Shown in pieces: positions 9,444 to 18,129 of a stretch of 64,000 nt of DNA (positions within the stretch are counted from its first letter, which is position 1; every line of letters starts with the position of its first letter). The notes below the pieces were generated by a model. It saw nothing but the letters and a program-made list of their open reading frames with translations, was not told the DNA's origin and made no database searches. A program made the translations under genes and the position numbers. This DNA is from Streptomyces sp. CB02400 (GTDB lineage Bacteria > Actinomycetota > Actinomycetes > Streptomycetales > Streptomycetaceae), in the NCBI RefSeq assembly GCF_001905725.1, contig NZ_LIWB01000026.1, positions 1-64,000 of the forward strand, in the 5' to 3' direction.

Positions 9444-9926
9444 ATGACCGAGACCAGTGAGACCGGCGGGACGCCAAGCGAGAGCAGGACGAACGATGAG
9501 GTCTGGACAGTCGGGGCTACCGGCCGTGTGGGCCGGGGCGTGACCGCGCGGCTGGCTGCGCGAGGGCTGACGGTCGTGCCGGTCGGGCGCAGCCGGGAGC
9601 GGATGGTCGCCGCCGGGGCCGAAGCCGGTCTGCCCGAGGACGCGAAGGTGGTCGTCGCCGACTCGGCTGAGCGGATCGCGGACGAGATCGCCCGGGAGCG
9701 CCCGAGGGTGGTGGTGAACACGATGGGCGCCTTCGCCGCCACGGCGCCGGTGATCGCCCGTGCCTGCATGCCCGGCGGCCACTACGTCGACGGGGCCAGC
9801 GACGTGGTCGTCGTGGAGAGGCTGCTCGCTCTGCACGACGAAGCGGTGCGGGCCCGGGCGGCCGGGAGCCAGGCCCACCCGCCCCAGCCAAGCCGGCGTC
9901 CGGCGATGGCGGACCCGGCGGTTTGA
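9444..9926 (+). pseudogene. Truncated saccharopine-dehydrogenase-like reductase
   Basis: The first ~130 residues are the NAD(P)-binding domain of the saccharopine dehydrogenase/trans-acting enoyl reductase superfamily. They include VGATGRVGRGVTARLAARGL, VPVGRSRERM, VVNTMGAFAATAPVIARACM and GGHYVDGASDVVVVERLLAL. Intact members are about 350-400 residues; here the sequence loses family character after about 9870 and stops at 9926, so the substrate domain is missing. It follows the aldo-keto reductase in the same direction by 154 bp. Confidence 0.7.
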
Positions 9927-10099
9927 CAGGTTCCGCTGATCACCGCTCGGTTGACGTCGGGCGCGATCCGCATCGAGGCGAGCTGCTGCCGCTGACCGGT
10001 GTCGCTGCGGCCCACGGTGATGCTCTGCGTGGTCGACCAGCGTGCTCGGTCACAGCGGTGACGACAAGCCTGCCTATGTGACAACTACTGTGCCTCGGC

Positions 10100-10696
10100 T
10101 CACCAGTGAGCCGTCGATGCGACGAGGCGCCGCCCCGGCTGCAGCTCGAACTCCAGATGCTCGAGGTCGGTGAGTTCCACTTCGAGGCCGTGGGCTCGGC
10201 GGCCGTTGTCGCGGAAGTACACCTCGCCCAGGGTCTCGGCCGCGATCTGGCGGAGCTGGTCGTCGGTGGCGCCGGCCTCCTGGACCTGGAAGAGGCGGGC
10301 GGCGTGCTGCGGGGGCAGGACGAGGGTGAGGTGGCGGACGCGGGCGTCGTCGGTGCTGCCCGGGGCGACGATGTGGCCGAACCGGGCACGGGTGTCGATC
10401 ATGATGCCGCCGCTGGTGGCCGCGGCCCGCTTCGCCCTGGCCCTGACCTGCGGCTGCCGGCGCACCCGGACCTCACGCTCCAGCCGGTCGGCAAGCTGCG
10501 GCCGGGGATTTTTGATCTGGTCCTTCACGTACCGCTCGACGGTGCGCTGACTGATGCCGAGCAGCTCGGCCACGCGCCGGGTGCCGCGCTGGTGCTGGCG
10601 GACCAGGTAACGCATCTGCGCCCCGGTGGACTTGGGGATGGGACGGGTGAACGCGCCCTGCACCGCCTTGTCGAGTTCTTCTGCGACCGTGACCAT
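10100..10696 (-). CDS. tpg: Telomere terminal protein Tpg
   Basis: A 198-residue protein matching Streptomyces Tpg, which is covalently attached to the 5' ends of linear replicons and primes end-patching. It shows TVAEELDKAVQGAF at the N-terminus and the helix-turn-helix/Arg-rich DNA-binding segment VAELLGISQRTVERYVKDQI with RPQLADRLEREV. The conserved GGIMIDTRARFG is followed by GSTDDARVRHLTL, in which the Thr at about 115 lies where the DNA-linked Thr of the family is expected. The C-terminus (LEVELTDLEHLEFEL) is also family-like. AGGAG lies 11 bases before the ATG. It directly follows a damaged tap gene, the normal partner order. The frame is intact and full length, so it may still be active if expressed. 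Confidence 0.9.
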   Translation of the reverse strand: MVTVAEELDKAVQGAFTRPIPKSTGAQMRYLVRQHQRGTRRVAELLGISQRTVERYVKDQIKNPRPQLADRLEREVRVRRQPQVRARAKRAAATSGGIMIDTRARFGHIVAPGSTDDARVRHLTLVLPPQHAARLFQVQEAGATDDQLRQIAAETLGEVYFRDNGRRAHGLEVELTDLEHLEFELQPGRRLVASTAHW

Positions 10697-11794
10697 CGCC
10701 GCGACGCTCCTGTTCTCCGACGTCCTTGGCGGTGACCTCGCCGGTCTTGACGGAGCGGGCGAGGTTGACGACCTTGCCGTCGGTGCCGAGCTGCTCGAGC
10801 ACGTCCGCACCCCGCAGCACGCTCTGGGTGCCCTCTTGCTTGACCGTCCCGGGCGACACCTCCAGCCGGAAGCCGTCCGGCATCGTCTTGCCGTCGGGGC
10901 CGTGGGGCAGGACGTCCAGAGGGCTGGGGCCGTCGGCGGCGTACACGGCGCAGTCCGACAGGACCGCGACCGGATATCGTCCGTGGCAGCCGCCAGGCGG
11001 AGCATTTTGGTACGGGCCAGGGAGATCACGGTCGCGCGGATGTCTGGGCGCCAGGTCGGGCGGGCGAGCGCGGGCCAGGCCCGCCCCGGCTTCCAGCCGC
11101 CGCCGCGCGCCTTCTCCTGCAGCTTGCCGATACCGCCCTTGACGGTCATCTTGACCGCGGCCACGACGATTCCCAGCTCCGCATCGCGCTGCTTGTAGCC
11201 GTCCATCGCCTCCAGGAACTCGGCCGGACCGAGCTTCTCCACGACACCGAGATCCGCCATGGTGGCGACGTACGCATTGCGCAGCCGCTTGTACCAGCCG
11301 TCCAGGAACCGGCCGCTCTCGGGACGCACCCACGCCTCGACGGGGGCGACGTCGTAGCCGACCTCGACGGCGTAGGCGGCGGTCGCGGTGGCGTACCAGG
11401 CCGGCCCGGTCGGGCGTTCGCCGGTCGGTGTGAACGGACTGGGCAGCAGGTCGCCTTCCAGCTCGCGCCGCTGCTTGCCGACCTTCACCCTGGAAAGGTC
11501 GACGTGGGAGAGGTCGACCAGCCAGGATCCGGGCACCGCCGCATCGAAGACCGGGCTGGTGACATGCACGGGCGGCGACGCCAGACCGACGACCGCGCCG
11601 TTGGCGGCCGCGCCGAACGCCAGGTTGACGTCGATGCCGACCAGGTAACGCTGCACGCACTCGGTATCGGTCAGGTCCCGCGCCCGCTCGTAGGCCTCCT
11701 CGGACAGCTTCTTCTCGGGGCCGCGCATGTGGAAGCGGGGCAGGTGGGCCAGGACGGGGTGTCCGTCGGTCGCCTCGCGCGGTGCCGGGTCCAT
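10697..11794 (-). pseudogene. tap: Telomere-associated protein Tap, truncated and frameshifted
   Basis: About 365 codons match the C-terminal half of Tap, the protein that recruits Tpg to the telomere. Recognisable segments are DTECVQRYLVGIDVNLAFGA, FDAAVPGSWLVDLSHVDLSR, GDLLPSPFTPTGERP, PTWRPDIRATVISLA and, in the next frame, YPVAVLSDCAVYAADGPSPL with VNLARSVKTGEVTAKDVGE. A frameshift falls at about 10980. Intact Tap is roughly 740 residues, so the N-terminal half is missing upstream of 11794. Tpg follows immediately. Confidence 0.85.
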
Positions 11795-11949
11795 CGGCTC
11801 GGTTCCCAGCGAGCCGGGTCGGTGCTCGCGGTGCCGCCTGCCGTCCCGGTCCGGCTCGCTCACGCGGACCGGTGGGTTGAGAGGGTACTGCTCGGAGTCG
11901 GTGACGGAGAGCGGGACTGGAGGGCGTGGTGGGGACGATCCTCAAAGGC

Positions 11950-12375
11950 ATGAGCCGCGTTCCGTGGCATGAGTTGACGCACGCGTATGGATCTGCGGAA
12001 GGTGTTCCGGGCCGACTGTCCCGGGTGGCGTGGGGGGATGCCCGGACAAGCACCGAGGCGTTGAGTGATCTCGGTCTGTGGCTCGGTGAGCTGGCTGTCT
12101 TCGACGCGACCGTCGCGGCGGTTCCGTTTCTGTGGGATCTTGCCGTGACCGAGTCCGTCACCTGCCGGCCCGAAGTGATCGAACTGCTCCAGACGATCCT
12201 CGAACACAACGCCGCGCAGATCGACGTGCAGCGCGAGGCCCACCGCGCCGTGCTGAACGGCGCGAGCACAGCGAACCTGCTGACCTGTGACGGAGATCCC
12301 GCGGTGCGGACAGCGGCAAGCAAACTGACAACGGCGATCGACAACCATCTCTGCGACTCCTGCCGCCCGGCCTGA
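11950..12375 (+). CDS. HEAT-like helical protein, hypothetical
   Basis: A 141-residue protein beginning MSRVPWHELTHAYGSAEGVP, an N-terminal signature I associate with Streptomyces helical-repeat (HEAT-like) proteins. The rest is a series of amphipathic helices (STEALSDLGLWLGELAVFDA, FLWDLAVTESV, PEVIELLQTILEHN, VRTAASKLTTAIDNHL). No catalytic motif is visible. The ATG at 11950 is preferred over 11926 because the family-like N-terminus starts there and an AAAGG lies just upstream. Function unknown. It is divergent from the broken tap gene. Confidence 0.65.
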   Translation: MSRVPWHELTHAYGSAEGVPGRLSRVAWGDARTSTEALSDLGLWLGELAVFDATVAAVPFLWDLAVTESVTCRPEVIELLQTILEHNAAQIDVQREAHRAVLNGASTANLLTCDGDPAVRTAASKLTTAIDNHLCDSCRPA

Positions 12376-12778
12376 CGGCAGGTTCCTCAACCCCAGACTT
12401 CAGCAGCGTCCCGGTCTTTGTCGCGCGGACCCCAGCGATGACCCCGAAGCCAAGCACTCCCACGTTCTCGGAACTCATCGATAACGCCAGGCGGAGGACA
12501 GCGCAGCGGGGCAGGGACGGAAGCCCGCCCGGAGGCAGTCCCTGGCGATGGCGGCGCCCCATGCCTCCCTCTCCTGCGCTTCTGCCGGCGCAGCCCGAAC
12601 ACAGCGCATAGCGAGCAGGGGGGACTGGGTGGATGCGGCCCTGGGCACCCTGGCGCCGTCGGCGACGGCCCGTCCCCGGGCGTCATCGGCCCTGCCGCAG
12701 TCTTCCACCGCACTTCCTGAACAGTGCGGCCTGCTCCCGCGGACATGCTCACTCACAGACCGCCGGTAGGCTACGGCG
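12376..12778. other. Gap with no recognisable gene
   Basis: About 400 bp without a supported gene. Both strands have open frames, but their Arg/Pro/Ala-rich composition is that of GC-rich noncoding frames. It may hold the promoter of the 2'-5' RNA ligase-like gene, although no clear -35/-10 pair was picked out. Confidence 0.3.
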
Positions 12779-13312
12779 GTGCGCACGGTCGAGCTTCTGT
12801 TGGACGAGGCGGCAGAACTAGCGGTTCGCGAGGCCTGGCGGCGGCTCGCGGACGCGGGGCTGCCCAGTCAGGCGCGCCACCGCTCACCGACCAACAGCCC
12901 GCACCTGACCCTGGCCGCCTGCCCGGAGCTGACTGCCCCGATCCGCTGGGAGCTCGCCGAGGTGGCCGCCGCCCTGCCGCTGCCAGTGCGATTCACCGGC
13001 GTGGTCCGCTTCGAGCGGCCCACCTCGGTGCTGGCCTGGTCGCTGGATCTCGACTCCGCGCTGGCCGGCCTGCACCGTCGGGTGTGGGAGGCGGTGGCCT
13101 CGGACAGCCCGCCCGGGAGCCTCAGCCCATTCCACGAACCCGGGCGCTGGGTCCCGCACATCACCCTCGGCCGTACCCGGCGGACAGGTGCCTTCACCGG
13201 TCGTCGCGTCCCCGAACTGCTGCCGGCACCGCCGCTGTCGGCCCGGCTTGTCACCCTGCGCAGCTACGACACCGGGACCGGTGCCCTGGAGGTGGTGGAG
13301 CCCTGCCCCTGA
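12779..13312 (+). CDS. 2'-5' RNA ligase (2H phosphoesterase) family protein
   Basis: A 177-residue protein with the two HxTx motifs that define the 2H phosphoesterase superfamily, at residue 42 (PHLTLA) and residue 127 (PHITLG), about the expected distance apart. Members hydrolyse or ligate 2'-5' and 2',3'-cyclic phosphodiester bonds, or act on nucleotide-like metabolites; the exact substrate here is unknown. The protein is soluble and single-domain, and complete for the family. It starts at GTG 12779. No partner gene is adjacent. Confidence 0.75.
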   Translation: MRTVELLLDEAAELAVREAWRRLADAGLPSQARHRSPTNSPHLTLAACPELTAPIRWELAEVAAALPLPVRFTGVVRFERPTSVLAWSLDLDSALAGLHRRVWEAVASDSPPGSLSPFHEPGRWVPHITLGRTRRTGAFTGRRVPELLPAPPLSARLVTLRSYDTGTGALEVVEPCP

Positions 13313-13387
13313 AAGGTCCCGGACATCGACCGGTCAGCGCTCCCGCCGAAGTGGTAGCCCAGCGGCCGGCGGCACCGTCCGCAATGC

Positions 13388-13789
13388 CTGCCGCCGCCCA
13401 CCTGGTCGACCAGGACATCGAGCCCCTGGTCCCGGAGGCCGCCGGGCCCAACGCTGTCGCAGCGGTACGCGAGTGGTCGCACGTGCGCCTGTCCTCCCCC
13501 CTGGGACGAGGCCGTCGCCCCAGCCGCCGACAAGCCCCGCCACGACCAGCACCATTCCGACGCCTTCCGGCGCGCCGCCGTGTTCCTCGAAGAGTGTGTC
13601 CTGCTGCGCCCGCTTCCGACCCGCGACGAACTGTTCGGCTACGGCCTGGCCGTTGCCTACTTGGAAATATCCGGGCAGCGCGTGGACATCAAGTTCGAGC
13701 TGTGGCGCGAGCTGATCAACGACATCCGCGCCCTGCGTTTGGACTCGTACGAGATCGCCGCATGTCTGCGCTCCTGGCAGTTCCCCTGA
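13388..13789 (+). pseudogene. Hypothetical gene with frameshift
   Basis: Two overlapping frames together look like one protein. The first reads MPAAAHLVDQDIEPLVPEAA with AVREWSHVRLSSP; the second, after about 13500, reads DEAVAPAADKPRHDQHHSD, FLEECVLLRPLPTRDELFGY and VDIKFELWRELINDIRALRL to a stop at 13789. The composition changes frame cleanly at 13495-13505, suggesting a small indel. No family recognised. Confidence 0.35.
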
Positions 13790-13810
13790 ACATGCTCAGG
13801 CCGTGACAGG

Positions 13811-14410
13811 GTGAGTGAGCCTTTTCCGGCCTGACGGCGTTGGCCGCGTGTCGGTCGGATCTGCGGAACGACGAAGCTCCTGGCAGACGGGTTCTCGACC
13901 GAGATCGCCCGCAGCCACCAGGAGCTTCGCGTGCTTGTCCACCCGTCGTCGACCGGCCTGTCCAGTCGCACCCTGCGGTGCCTGACCGGACGGCTCGCTG
14001 CCCGGCGAGGGGAGACCGGGACCCGATGGCGGCGTCCGACCGCCGGTCGTCAGGCTCTTCTCGCCCCGGCCCGTCTGCGATGCGGTGACACGTACGTCCG
14101 CCTCGCCGCCGGGTCCGGCATCGGCATCGCGACCGTGTACCGCTGCATACGCGAGGCCGTCGAGGTGCCGGCCGGCCTCGCGCCCGGTCCGGCCGAGGCG
14201 GTACACATCGCACGGACCGAGGCGTCCGTGATCCTGGACGGCACCCTGCTGCCGACCGGCCGGATCGCCGCCGACACCCCGTACTGCTCGGGCAAACACG
14301 AACGTCACGGCATGAACGTCCAAGTCCTCACCGATCCCTTCGGCCGACTGTTGCGGGCCTCGCCCGCGCTGCCCGGCTCCCCCCACGACCTGACCGCCGG
14401 GACTCACTGT
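13811..14410 (+). pseudogene. IS5-family (DDE_Tnp_4) transposase relic, copy B
   Basis: N-terminal two-thirds of the same transposase type as at 6.8-7.6 kb: SSTGLSSRTLRCLTGRLAAR, LRCGDTYVRLAAGSGIGIAT, ILDGTLLPTGRIAADTPYCS, KHERHGMNVQVLT, LRASPALPGSPHDLTA. It then runs into unrelated sequence at about 14405, so the C-terminal part with the third catalytic residue is gone. The left end GTGAGTGAGCCTTTTCCGGC (13811-13830) matches the left terminus of the other copies. Confidence 0.7.
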
Positions 14411-14505
14411 CGGGCGCTTCGCCGGCACCGCGGTCTTTGCCGCTTGTCCGCCGCTCGTCGGGCGGATGATGAAGGCATCCGCCGTGGTCTGGTGGGTGAC
14501 GGCCC

Positions 14506-14856
14506 GGCCCGCCGCCGGAACGGGTCGTCAAGGCCCTCCACGAGGCGATCCGGCAAGGGGAGCCGCTGAGCGTCTCGGCCGTCGCACGGCGGGCCGGCGT
14601 CGACCGCACGTTCTTCTACCGGCATCGCGACCTGTCGGCCCAAGTTTACGCCGTCGAAGCCGCACCGGCCGTCGGGCTGGAGAGCGGTGCCCAGGTGACA
14701 CGGGCCTCCCCGCAGGCCGGCCTTGCCGACGCCCAGGACCGCGACGTCCGGCTCACCGCTCGGATCCGACAGCTCGAAGACCGCCAGGCCGAACTCGAAG
14801 CAGCTTGGGCCGCGAACCGCGAACTGATCAGGGCACTGAACCAAGCACGCCGCTGA
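14506..14856 (+). pseudogene. DUF6262-like protein fragment (recombinase-associated)
   Basis: An open frame without a start codon encodes RVVKALHEAIRQGEPLSVSA, VARRAGVDRTFFYRHRDL and, at the end, RIRQLEDRQAELEAAWAANR. This is the HTH followed by coiled coil of DUF6262 proteins, which usually sit beside tyrosine-recombinase pairs of Tn554-like elements. No recombinase is present. The 5' end is replaced by the IS5 relic at 13.8-14.4 kb, indicating a recombination scar. Confidence 0.5.
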
Positions 14857-15329
14857 GAACGGCCAGCCTGGAGCCCGGCTTTCGTTGTCTACGTCCATGA
14901 CGATGAGCGGACGTTCGGCCCAGCACCACGACTTCGGACCGCTTTCGATCCGTTGAACGAGGCCGGATCGGTCGCCCTGCACGAAACGGATGCCCGTGGC
15001 CACCTCCTGGCCGGGGACGAGCGGCAGCAGTCCACTGGTCAAGTCGGAGCTTGGGCTCCCCGGACCTCGTCCCTCCAGGGGAGGGGGCTTGTGCGTAAGG
15101 GTGTTTCTGCAGATCAGGGCAGCGCCAATAGCGCCCTCCAGAACGCCGCGTCCTCATTTCGGAACCACGGGGTCCGGTGGGCGCGGGCCCCAAGCCGCGT
15201 CGCTGATTGTGCCCCCGTGACGGTCAGCCGTGCACGGCGAACCCTGGCGCGAGACGAACCCGCCAGGGTTCGACGGCAGGGACTGCGGACCGGCAATTAC
15301 GGAGGGGCGGCCGGCCTCACTGACCGAAC
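14857..15329. other. Gap with no recognisable gene
   Basis: No supported gene. Frames on both strands have noncoding-type composition. Confidence 0.3.
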
Positions 15330-15580
15330 TGGCACCAAGTCGGCCGCTCGTGGGCAGGGCCCTGCGGGACATCGTCCGGCACTGCAACGCGACGCTCTCG
15401 GTCCTGTCGGCCTGCCTGGTCGACCCCTGGACCCGCCTGCTGGCCGCTCGCCATCCCGCCCTGTCCGCGTCGGCGCTCCCGGAGCTGCTGGCCGCCGACG
15501 ACCGGGGGGTCGTAGGAGCTGCTGTCGCGAACCCGTCCTTGCCCACAGCGCGGATGGTCTCGAGCGCGGGCGGTCAGTAG
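15330..15580 (+). pseudogene. Tail of a repeat (leucine-rich-repeat-variant-like) protein
   Basis: The frame reads LRDIVRHCNATLSVLSACLV, DPWTRLLAARHPALSASALP, ELLAADDRGVVGAAVANPSL. It has the alternating helix pattern with ARHPALP and VxxAxANPxLP phrases that I associate with uncharacterised Streptomyces repeat proteins. Upstream sequence does not continue the pattern, so this is a C-terminal fragment. Its TAG (15578-15580) overlaps the 3' end of the convergent aminopropyltransferase gene. Confidence 0.4.
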
Positions 15581-17178
15581 TTCTCCCACTCGTCCAGCAC
15601 GTACTCCAGCACGGTCGGGTCCATCAGCGTGCTCGGCCGTACGTCCTGGCGGCGGCGGTCCACGGGGAACACCGAGGCGGCTTTCAGGACCGCCTCGTCC
15701 AGGTAGCGCAGTTGCGGGGCGTCCGATGCCAGCCGCAGCGGTGGGGACGTACCGTCGCCCGGGGTGGCCAGGACGAAGCCCCAGTTGCCGAAGCTCGGTA
15801 CGTCGATCTGGAACTGGGTGGTCGAGTAGCCCGCCGTCTCGATCGTCTTCGCGATCGACCAGTACGTCTTCGGTGCGAAGAACGGCGATCCGCTCTGCAC
15901 CATCACTCTGCTCTGCGGCGTCAGGACCTGCCCGAGCAGGTGGTAGAACTCCACCGAGTACAGCTTGGCCAGCGCCGCTGTGTCCGGGTCGGGGAAGTCG
16001 ATCACGACCGCGTCGTACGACTGGCGGGCGCCGCGCAGCCAGTTGAAGGCGTCGGCGTTGACGACCTTGACCCTCGGGTCGTCGAGCGCCTTGTCGTTGA
16101 GGTTGCGCAGGGGCTCGTAGTCGCGCGCGAGCCGGGTCATCGCCGGGTCCAGTTCCACGAGAGTGACGTGCTGTACGTCGTCGTAGCGCAGTACCTCGCG
16201 CAGGGCGAGCCCGTCGCCGCCGCCCATGATCAGCACGTTGGCGCGGGAGCCCGCGAGCGCGGGGTGGACGAGGGACTCGTGGTAGCGGTACTCGTCGACG
16301 GAGCTGAACTGGAGATCGCCGTTGAGGAAGAGCCTGATGTCCGGTTCGCCGGTGAAGGCCGTGGAGCGGGTGACGACGATCTCCTGGTACGACGTCGTCT
16401 CCGAGTGGACGATCGGGTCCCGGTACATCTGCTGGCGCGCGGTCACCTCCAGGTCGTCCGCGAGCGCGTACGCCGTACCGAGCACGGCCAGTACCGCCGT
16501 GACCCCGGCCAGCAGGGCGTTGCGCACCCAGCGCCGGATCTGCCGGCGGAAGATGAACACCACCACGATGACACCGGCCACCGCGTTGACCGCGCCGACG
16601 ACCAGCGCGCCCTTGAGCTGGCCGAACGTCGGCAGGAGCCACAGCGGGAAGCACAGGCCGCCGACCAGCGCTCCGATGTAGTCGACGGCGAACATGTCGG
16701 CGACCGCGCTGCCCGCCTCCTGCCGCCGGATCCGCTGGAGCATGGTCATGAGCAGCGGGATCTCGGCGCCGATCAGCAGGCCGACGGCCACCGCGACCAC
16801 GATCATCGCCGGGGTGTACAGCTGGAGCCAGGCGAACGCCGAGTACAGCACCAGCACCGACAGCCCGCCGACCAGCGCCAGCACGCCCTCCACGAGCGCG
16901 AACGCGCCCACCGCGCGGCGGCGCAGGGGTTTGGCGGCGAGCGAGCCGAGCCCCATGGCGAACACCATCACGGAGATCACCACGGAGGTCTGGAGCACCG
17001 AGTTGCCGATGAGGTAGCTGCCCAGCGCGGTCAGGGCCAGTTCGTACACGAGGCCGCAGGCCGCGCAGAGGAAGACGGCGAACAGCAGCAGGAAACGAGC
17101 CCCCCGGGTGGGCCGGACGGCCGGGGGGCGGGAGGGTGCCGCGGTGGTGTCGCGGCCTTGCACGGTGGTGGCGCTCAT
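15574..17178 (-). CDS. Membrane-anchored polyamine aminopropyltransferase (spermidine-synthase-like)
   Basis: A 534-residue protein. The N-terminal ~240 residues contain seven or eight hydrophobic helices (FLLLFAVFLCAACGLVYELA, VVISVMVFAMGLGSL, MIVVAVAVGLLIGAEIPLLM, ALVVGAVNAVAGVIVVVFIF). The C-terminal half is a SpeE-like Rossmann domain with VLIMGGGDGLALREVLRYDD (SAM/dcSAM loop), VTLVELDPAM and AVVIDFPDPD. This layout is the long membrane form of spermidine synthase common in actinobacteria, though the amine substrate is untested. The start at 17178 begins MSATTVQGRD; a longer frame exists upstream but overlaps the DUF350 gene. It is last in the DUF2617-DUF4247-DUF350 operon, 11 bp after the DUF350 stop. 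Confidence 0.88.
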   Translation of the reverse strand: MSATTVQGRDTTAAPSRPPAVRPTRGARFLLLFAVFLCAACGLVYELALTALGSYLIGNSVLQTSVVISVMVFAMGLGSLAAKPLRRRAVGAFALVEGVLALVGGLSVLVLYSAFAWLQLYTPAMIVVAVAVGLLIGAEIPLLMTMLQRIRRQEAGSAVADMFAVDYIGALVGGLCFPLWLLPTFGQLKGALVVGAVNAVAGVIVVVFIFRRQIRRWVRNALLAGVTAVLAVLGTAYALADDLEVTARQQMYRDPIVHSETTSYQEIVVTRSTAFTGEPDIRLFLNGDLQFSSVDEYRYHESLVHPALAGSRANVLIMGGGDGLALREVLRYDDVQHVTLVELDPAMTRLARDYEPLRNLNDKALDDPRVKVVNADAFNWLRGARQSYDAVVIDFPDPDTAALAKLYSVEFYHLLGQVLTPQSRVMVQSGSPFFAPKTYWSIAKTIETAGYSTTQFQIDVPSFGNWGFVLATPGDGTSPPLRLASDAPQLRYLDEAVLKAASVFPVDRRRQDVRPSTLMDPTVLEYVLDEWENY

Positions 17179-17189
17179 CGGGGGCGCCG

Positions 17190-17627
17190 TTACGAGATCG
17201 CCGCGCCGACCATGAACCCGGTGCCCAGGTACATGCCGGCCTGGACCCAGGCGGCGGGGTGCGGACGGCTGTCCTGGTCGTCGAGGACGACCGCGCCCAT
17301 CTGGCCCGGCGTGAACACGCCGATCACGATGCCGACGACGGTCATCACCAGCACCCCGGCCAGGCCGTACAACAGCGTGCTGATCAGGCCGTAGCCGAGG
17401 CCCTGCTCGGACTCGCTCGCCTCGATGGCCTTCATGATGACCAGGCCCACGGCGACGGACTGGCTGCCCAGCAGGACGGCCGCGCCGCGGTTCCGGTCGG
17501 TCCATACCACGTGGTACAGCTTGCCCGGCGTGACGAGGTCGAGCGCGATGAAGCCGACGGCCATCACGACGAGGCCCACGACTCCGTAGAGCAGGGCCTG
17601 GCCGGTCGACTCGAAGATCTCGGTCAC
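17190..17627 (-). CDS. DUF350 membrane protein
   Basis: A 145-residue integral membrane protein with four hydrophobic segments arranged as two related halves: ALLYGVVGLVVMAVGFIALD, GAAVLLGSQSVAVGLVIMKA, LLYGLAGVLVMTVVGIVIGV, YLGTGFMVGAAIS. That fits DUF350/UPF0719. Function of the family is unknown; it is recurrently next to membrane-type spermidine synthases, suggesting a role in polyamine export or sensing. GTG start at 17627 with AAAGG 7 bases upstream. Third gene of the operon. Confidence 0.85.
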   Translation of the reverse strand: MTEIFESTGQALLYGVVGLVVMAVGFIALDLVTPGKLYHVVWTDRNRGAAVLLGSQSVAVGLVIMKAIEASESEQGLGYGLISTLLYGLAGVLVMTVVGIVIGVFTPGQMGAVVLDDQDSRPHPAAWVQAGMYLGTGFMVGAAIS

Positions 17628-17724
17628 TGCGTGCCTTTCTTGGGGACGGGGTCGGGGCGTGATCAGGTGGTGTGCGGGAGGAACGTGGGGTGCGTCGGCT
17701 GGTGGGCCGGCCGGTCACCGGGCG

Positions 17725-18129
17725 TTACTTGCCCTCACCGGGGCCGCCGCCGCGGAAGCTCGCGCTGTCCGGGTCCGGCCAGTAGGTGAGGTGCCGCTGG
17801 TGGCGGTGGTAGCCGTTGCGGTAGTCCTCGATCTCGATCAGGCTGCCGCTTCGGTACGGCGAGACGGTGACCATGTCGTCGCCGTAGCGCAGGAACTCCA
17901 TGCTGTCGCCGGAGGCACGGTCCAGTTCCGCCCGCTCGGTGTGGATCGCCTGGGCGACCTCGCTCGGGGTGCTGTCCGGGTCGAGCCAGTCCGCCCCGGT
18001 CGCGGTGTACGTCTTCCTGATCCACTCGCGCGGGACCGCGTTGTTGTCCCCGTCGCTGGAGCAGGCGGTGAGCAGGGTCGCGGCCAGCACGGCCGCCACC
18101 GCTGCGCGGACGAGTCGGGTGCTGTTCAT
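17725..18129 (-). CDS. DUF4247 lipoprotein
   Basis: A 134-residue exported lipoprotein. The signal peptide (RLVRAAVAAVLAATLLTACS) ends in a lipobox LTAC, so the mature protein would be lipid-anchored at Cys 22. The mature part holds VPREWIRKTYTATGADWLDP, SMEFLRYGDDMVTVSPYRSG and RHLTYWPD, typical of DUF4247. It starts at an ATG overlapping the DUF2617 stop (ATGA), so the two are translationally coupled. Role unknown; it is part of the conserved aminopropyltransferase operon. Confidence 0.85.
   Translation of the reverse strand: MNSTRLVRAAVAAVLAATLLTACSSDGDNNAVPREWIRKTYTATGADWLDPDSTPSEVAQAIHTERAELDRASGDSMEFLRYGDDMVTVSPYRSGSLIEIEDYRNGYHRHQRHLTYWPDPDSASFRGGGPGEGK

Noticed and set aside
9444..9926. 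Complete short-chain reductase
   Set aside because: The sequence is the N-terminal domain of a larger saccharopine-dehydrogenase-like family and loses similarity before its stop.
10473..12344. 623-codon minus frame
   Set aside because: Only the stretch matching Tap after the frameshift is real; the rest is an out-of-frame reading of tap and tpg.
14953..17394. Long plus-strand open frame of 813 codons opposite the aminopropyltransferase operon
   Set aside because: Its composition (long Arg/Gln/His/Val-rich runs) is that of the antisense frame of a GC-rich gene; the minus-strand genes have clear families.
17179..17718. Extension of the aminopropyltransferase frame to 714 residues
   Set aside because: It runs over the DUF350 gene in a different frame and is rich in Arg/Pro/Gly; ATG at 17178 begins a normal N-terminal membrane segment.
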